The notes under the pieces were generated by a model that was not told the origin of the DNA, did no database searches, and was given only the letters and a program-made list of their open reading frames with translations. From Pistacia vera (taxonomy: Eukaryota > Streptophyta > Magnoliopsida > Sapindales > Anacardiaceae): a stretch of 64,000 nt of DNA. The stretch lies in the NCBI RefSeq assembly GCF_008641045.1, contig NW_022196421.1:930001-994000 (forward strand), given 5' to 3'. The position numbers and the translations under genes are program-made. This document shows positions 59,602 to 64,000 of the stretch, one piece after another (positions within the stretch are counted from its first letter, which is position 1; every line of letters starts with the position of its first letter).

Positions 59602-60750
59602 ATGATGATAAAGAGTGGAATGATTGCTTGGATGAAGCATCAATGTGGGCTCCCGGAAGATAGTTAAGACAGCTATTTGTAACTATTCTTGTATATAATG
59701 AAGTGATGAGTCCAAAAGACTTCTGGAGAGCAAATGCAGAATGCCTATCTGAAGACATTCCCTACATTCTTAAACAGAAAATGTGGATGACATAATTGAG
59801 AGGCATTGAGGAACAAATTCACAATCATGCATTGTTCGAGATTGATGAGCTCATGAAAAAGGGAGGAAAATCCTTGGCTGATTTCCGTGGAATCTCAATT
59901 CCGAACTATTCCGTTTTTGAGAATTCACAGAATATATTAATTGCTGAAGAATTAGATTATGATATGAACAACATGAAAGCAGTGCACAGTGATTTATACA
60001 AGGGTCTCAATAATGGCTAGAGACGTGTATACGATTCGATCCTTGATTTCATCAACAATCAAAGTGGAACACCATTTTTTGTTTACGAACATGGTGGAAC
60101 AGGCAGAACCTTCCTATGGTCAACAGTCATGGCCAAATTAAGATCCGAGGGTAAAATTGTACTGGATGTAGCTACATCAAGAATTGCTACATTGCTGCTA
60201 TCTGGTGGAAGAACAGCACATTCACATTTTTGAATTTCTTTAGATATCACTAAGGAAAGTACATGTGCTAAAAAAGGGGACACAATTGGCAAAACTACTT
60301 GTCAAACAACTTTGATCATTTGGGATGAAGCACCCATGGTAAACAGGTATTGCTTTGAAGCTCTTGACAGAACTCTAAAAGATATTTTGTCTGAAAAAAA
60401 TCAATCAAACGCAGTAGAATATTTGGAGGCCTCACCATTGCCTTAGGTGGTGATTTCAGACAGATTCTACCAGTTATAACAAAAGGGAAAAAACGTGACA
60501 TAATACAAGCCTGTTTATCATCATCTTCCCTTTGGAAATATGTAACAGTGTTGACACTTACAAAGAACATGAGGTTGAAGACAAACTTGGTGAACATGTA
60601 ACCTTGTCTTGCAGAAGATGAAAGTTACATCCAAATACCTGAAGACTTGAAAATCGATCAACATACCAGTCACGAAGAAACGATTATGAATGCTATTTTT
60701 CCAGATTTATCTGCTTAGATAAATAATATTGATTATATGAGAGAGAGAGA

Positions 60751-60813
<63 letters not shown>

Positions 60814-60965
60814 GCAATATTGACACCCAAAAATGAGACAGTACATAAATTGAACGACTATATCACCCAGAGTCTGCCAACAGATGGAATAACGTATTTC
60901 AACTTGGACATCTCTTGTAAAGCAGTAGGTATCTCAAACAATGATGACATTCTCTATCCCTTTTG
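59602..60965 (+). pseudogene. Helitron Rep/helicase, PIF1-like helicase part
   Basis: After G1 the frame resumes NDDKEWNDCLDEASMWAPG, then LRGIEEQIHNHALFEIDELM (open 59796-60020), RRVYDSILDFINNQSG, Walker A at 60087-60113 reading EHGGTGRTF, so the catalytic Lys of GKT is Arg; GRTAHSHF; then LIIWDEAPMVNRYCFEALDR (Walker B at about 60311-60334, intact). After frameshifts and stops, QIPEDLKIDQHTS-like text leads to IFPDLSA, a GA/poly-G tract, and ILTPKNETVHKLNDYITQSL (60823 on), ending NNDDILYP near 60965, where the next helicase motif is missing and a different gene begins. Stops include codons after APGR, MWMT and NNG. Confidence 0.88.
60739..60812. repeat. (GA)n followed by 60 consecutive Gs
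   Basis: GA units at 60739-60752, then an unbroken G run at 60753-60812. It lies in the helicase coding sequence between codons for YMRER and AILTPKNE; the Arg-Glu-Arg codons (AGAGAGA) would be the seed of the GA run. Confidence 0.95.
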
Positions 60966-61585
60966 CTGCCGCTCATTTGCAAAAGACTCTTCAACATTTC
61001 TAAATGATTCTTGACAGTGTTTCAATTCGGTTTTGACCTTTTCAAATGCAACATTTGATATTTTCAACCGTTCTTTCAACCTGTGAACCTTAGCAATCAC
61101 ATCTTCATTTTGTTTTGTCAAATTTGCGACCACATCTTTTGAAACAAGCCAACGTTATCTGATTTCCAAGAAACCTTCATAAACCTATTTCAAAAACAAT
61201 GAAACCACCTTAACATTATCATGCCATAAGTATATATTCACATGATACAGTGAAAAACATTACATCTTTCCCTAGACTGAAAGTTTTGCTGTCTAGATCT
61301 TCTTCACAAAGATTTTCCCATTTTCGTATTTGGACCCTGTTGCTGACAAGTTTTTTTCTGTTTCACCAATTGATGTAATGGAATTTCTTCTAATTGATTA
61401 GCTGCTTCTTCAATCAGTTTAACATGGCAAGAACCAAAATCAGGTTTCACAGGATTGGAGACAGATGCAAGTAAAACAGAAGTTTGTACAGGCGTTAATG
61501 ATTCTGACTTGGAATCACTGCTTTATATAATACATCAGAATCAAGTCTTTGAATAAATTTCATCAAGTTTTTTGGAGCCATTACT
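60955..61585 (-). pseudogene. second PF04195-associated coiled-coil protein, C-terminal exons
   Basis: Minus frame ending near 60955 reads WLVSKDVVANLTKQNEDVIA, KVHRLKERLKISNVAFEKVK, TELKHCQESFRNVEESFANE: a long heptad coiled coil. Upstream, an acceptor TGAAATAG leads to VYEGFLEIR and a stop, closely matching VMAYLEIRR and a stop in the E1 gene at about 33975. Further upstream are SLTPVQTSVLLASVSNPVKP, HVKLIEEAANQLEEIPLHQL and a possible start MAPKNLMKFIQRLDSDVLYK at about 61581. Stops and a frameshift separate these. It is a paralogue of the 33520-35000 gene, fused at about 60960 to the truncated helicase. Confidence 0.6.
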
Positions 61586-62940
61586 ACAGTCAAAACAAAT
61601 GACAGTATTACAATATATACTAAACACAACAAGATAATATACCACTGACATTTCATAACATGGATTCATAAAACAATGACAGTATTACAATATATACTAA
61701 ACATAATAAGATAATAAATAAAATCATAATAAGAAAAACACCAAATTCAGCAATAGATTTACTAACAAGATAATCTACAACACGACTACCAAAACAACAG
61801 ATAAACAACTCGAGCAGAACAAACAAAATCGTAATAAAAAACACATCAATTTCAGTAGTAAAAAGACCGATAGGATAATTTGCAACACAACTGCCAAAGA
61901 AACAAATAAACAATGGGAATACAATAAATTATCAGCACAACTATTTAAGAACAACTTCTTATAACAATAATAACAAATCTCAGAGCTATGTAAGAATAAC
62001 ATGCACTTTACTCAAAGTTAAAATCAATGACAAATTAATTAGACCAATGTAAAATAAAAAATGACATTGTCACTGTAACTAAAGAAAATGTGCTTACTTA
62101 TCTCGATTTCAGTCAACGATAAAAGACGGATGTGGAAAATGCAACAAACAAACTGGACAAATGCTCTTAATACTGAGACTAATAGAGAAAACCCTAAATC
62201 CCAAAATTTACTTCAAGTAATTAAATATCAACAACATTTTAAATGACAACGTTTTTCATTACTTACGAATTTTACAAAGCTAAAAAGACAGCGCAATGTA
62301 AAACTTTAATATTACCATTTCAGCTGAATAATATCAGTACAACTTAATATAAAACTATAAAGGAAGGAAAATCAAATATTCTTTCAAAATCTCACTGTCA
62401 AATACTTAATCTCACAATACAAATGAATTTGACACTAACGTTTACAGAACCAATAGAATTTCAAATTCAATAACATAAGCAATAACAATTCCCTACATAA
62501 AATAACATGAATCAGAAACAATATTTCCAATTCAAGGTGGAAAAAATGTAGATATATAAATATAATAAATTAAAAATAGAGAAATCCTTGTAATTTAATT
62601 CTAACAATGTAAATGATAGATAAAACACTTGATTGTGTATTGATCAACAACAGAAGATCAACTTAAAGCAACAGGAAGTGAAATTTGACCATATATACAA
62701 TACCGTGCAAACAGATAATGCTTTTCTAATGGGAGAAGATCGTCATGCAAGTATTACAATGTTGACAAACTAAGACAAAAGTGTTAGGAGGATGACAACC
62801 TAAAACCCAATGGACCAATTCTATATATGCCTATTCAAGAACATATTATGTAGATATTATATACAAGAAAACAACATGTAAAGAAGAAGTACATACGTTG
62901 TAGTTTCTGACCAATAAAATACAGTCTCTACACTATTCTA
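61586..62940. other. AT-rich spacer with a two-copy ~112-bp repeat
   Basis: ATGACAGTATTACAATATATACTAAACA occurs at about 61599 and 61676 (a shortened match). From 61740 to 61925 a ~112-bp unit occurs twice (GATAATCTACAACACGACTA / GATAATTTGCAACACAACTG). The hydrophobic 86-codon minus frame (61653-61913) comes from this duplication. Nothing else supported. Confidence 0.5.
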
Positions 62941-62941
62941 A

Positions 62942-63542
62942 TCAAAGAGCAAGAGACTTCGTCTCATCCATTTTCCATAGGTCTTTCTCATCACTTGTAC
63001 CACCTCAAAGTCTTCATCACTTCGAGTACGTTGGCACATGAGCACGAGGGCTCAGTACATGTTAAGAACTCACATAATCGAGCGAGCCTTCTGCAAGATA
63101 ATTAATCTAACTTCTTAAAAATTTTTCGGGCATCAGTGGAGGAAGGATTGGACCTTCTAAAACAGACAATGTGATATGTTGATGATTTCCAAGTTGGTAC
63201 GTCATCCAGTATAAGCAATAGGGCATCCTTACTATCATTGAATATCTCAAGCTCAAAACCTTCAAATTTGGAAGAAATCTGACCATCATAGAGCAAAGGA
63301 ACACCAAAAGGACCCATGACCTTCAGTTCACTGAAGTTCTTGCAATTTAGGGCTATTTCCTTTATAAGATAAGGGGGATTTTCTATACTAGGCATTGTCA
63401 GAGACTCAAGACTACATCTCCATGTACGAATAGCCTTGCAGATTACATCCCTTTTTATCTTGTTCCAAGCTGGCATAACAAGGCACCTCAGCTGTGGGCA
63501 TCTGGAGACAACAATATATGGTAGATTACTTCCCAGTCACTA

Positions 63543-63587
<45 letters not shown>

Positions 63588-63727
63588 TGATGATCACTGG
63601 TACCAAAGAAAATCGAAAAGACTGGGTCAATAAATAGCGAGAATAAAAAAAATTACCTTTCAACAAGGTTTTAAACAAAAACATAAAAAACATTACCTTT
63701 CAGCAATACAAATAAATTGTTCTTCCC
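62942..63727 (-). pseudogene. F-box/LRR protein (SKIP19 / FBL23-like), C-terminal exons with frameshifts
   Basis: Such proteins recruit targets to SCF ubiquitin ligases; the LRR tail binds the target. Exon 63727-63697 (31 bases, EEQFICIAER) has acceptor TGTAG and donor GTAATG. The next exon starts at 63501 after TCTCCAG, and the split codon rebuilds AERCPQLRCL exactly. It continues VMPAWNKIKRDVICKAIRTW, SLESLTMPSIENPPYLIKEI and NCKNFSELKVMGPFG (63476-63300), then needs frame changes for LPNLKVLSLRYSMIV, DALLLILDDVP and EGPILPPLMPEKFL, then CANVLEVMKTLRWYK and DEKDLWKMDETKSLAL with TGA at 62942. The F-box and first LRRs would lie right of 63727, where repeat R1 intervenes. Correct splice sites argue against a retrocopy. 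The frameshifts may be decay or sequence error. Confidence 0.78.
63545..63582. repeat. poly(A) run, ~38 bases, in an F-box gene intron
   Basis: Unbroken A run inside the intron between 63502 and 63696. No LINE or SINE body adjoins it on the left. Confidence 0.9.
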
Positions 63728-63755
63728 CTACATACAAATTGAAGTGAAAAATCAA

Positions 63756-63926
63756 GATTCATGAATACCCATGCTGGTTGTTCACCATGAATACCCATGC
63801 GGATTGTTCGCCATGTGGCACATTTTGGAAGATCTAGAATTGCTCAATTTTGACACATTGGATAGTCAAATTGCTATATCTTGACACGCTAGGTTGGTAT
63901 TTATTCCATCATCTATAATTATTATT

Positions 63927-63966
<40 letters not shown>

Positions 63967-64000
63967 GCAGGGTGCATTGCATTGGCATCCCAAAGACGTG
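63756..64000. repeat. Dispersed repeat R1, second copy, continuing past the window
   Basis: Same order and orientation as 8575-8795: GAATACCCATGC, ACATTTTGGAAGATCTAG, CTCAATTTTGACACATTGGA, an AAT-rich tract, GTGCATTGCATTGGCATCC. An (AAT)n run at 63917-63966 is longer than in the first copy. Confidence 0.8.

Noticed and set aside
63545..63582. poly(A) run as the tail of a retrogene or LINE
   Set aside because: It sits in an intron of the F-box gene between correct splice sites, and no retroelement body adjoins it.

Overview
The window is plant nuclear DNA, most likely from a eudicot. It is AT-rich, carries GT-AG introns, and holds Ty1-copia, Ty3-gypsy, LINE, hAT-MITE, TRIM and Helitron sequences plus one recognisable host-type gene, an F-box/LRR tail. 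Almost every base lies in a transposable element or its decay product. Nothing here is bacterial or viral. I saw no tRNA, rRNA or CRISPR array.

Layout. 1-6010: a copia integrase relic on the minus strand was hit by a younger copia element (LTR 1169-1417, tRNA-Met primer site, gag running off the left edge) and by an LTR-like unit (family A), which was itself hit by a second family A unit. 6011-8860: anonymous AT-rich DNA. 8867-11184: a third family A unit with perfect 5-bp target duplications. 11190-17995: anonymous AT-rich DNA built largely of ~2.05-kb tandem units, with a LINE 3' end inside. 18001-25025: a complete but pol-less gypsy element of Athila/Tat type (two ~1.78-kb LTRs, tRNA-Asp-type primer site, broken gag).

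25350-60970 is a large, decayed Helitron-type locus. It contains an intron-bearing replication protein A (RPA)-like pseudogene, a 194-codon coiled-coil gene with a clean three-exon structure, a small broken gene, a fragment of a CCR4-associated deadenylase (CAF1), a PF04195-type (Transposase_28) coiled-coil pseudogene, and the Rep/helicase gene with HUH, two-tyrosine and PIF1-helicase motifs. The Rep/helicase is split by a family A unit at 52343-54374 and by a gypsy solo LTR at 55327-59601. That LTR holds another family A unit and a 351-bp TRIM.

Parts of the Helitron locus appear two or three times: D at 27.6-29.9 and 44.6-46.9 kb; E at 34.1-40.7, 40.7-44.6 and 46.9-52.3 kb. The second and third E copies carry very many single-base deletions with sharp edges, so part of this duplication may be an assembly or gap-fill product.

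60970-64000: a second PF04195-type coiled-coil relic, AT-rich spacer, the minus-strand 3' part of an F-box/LRR gene with real splice junctions but several frameshifts, and a dispersed repeat also seen at 8.6 kb.

How it fits together: in an intact Helitron the Rep/helicase would nick and unwind and an RPA-like protein would coat single strands. Here every core gene carries stops, frameshifts or lost key residues, so the locus is not expected to move itself. The least damaged gene is the minus-strand coiled-coil gene at 29797-30658.
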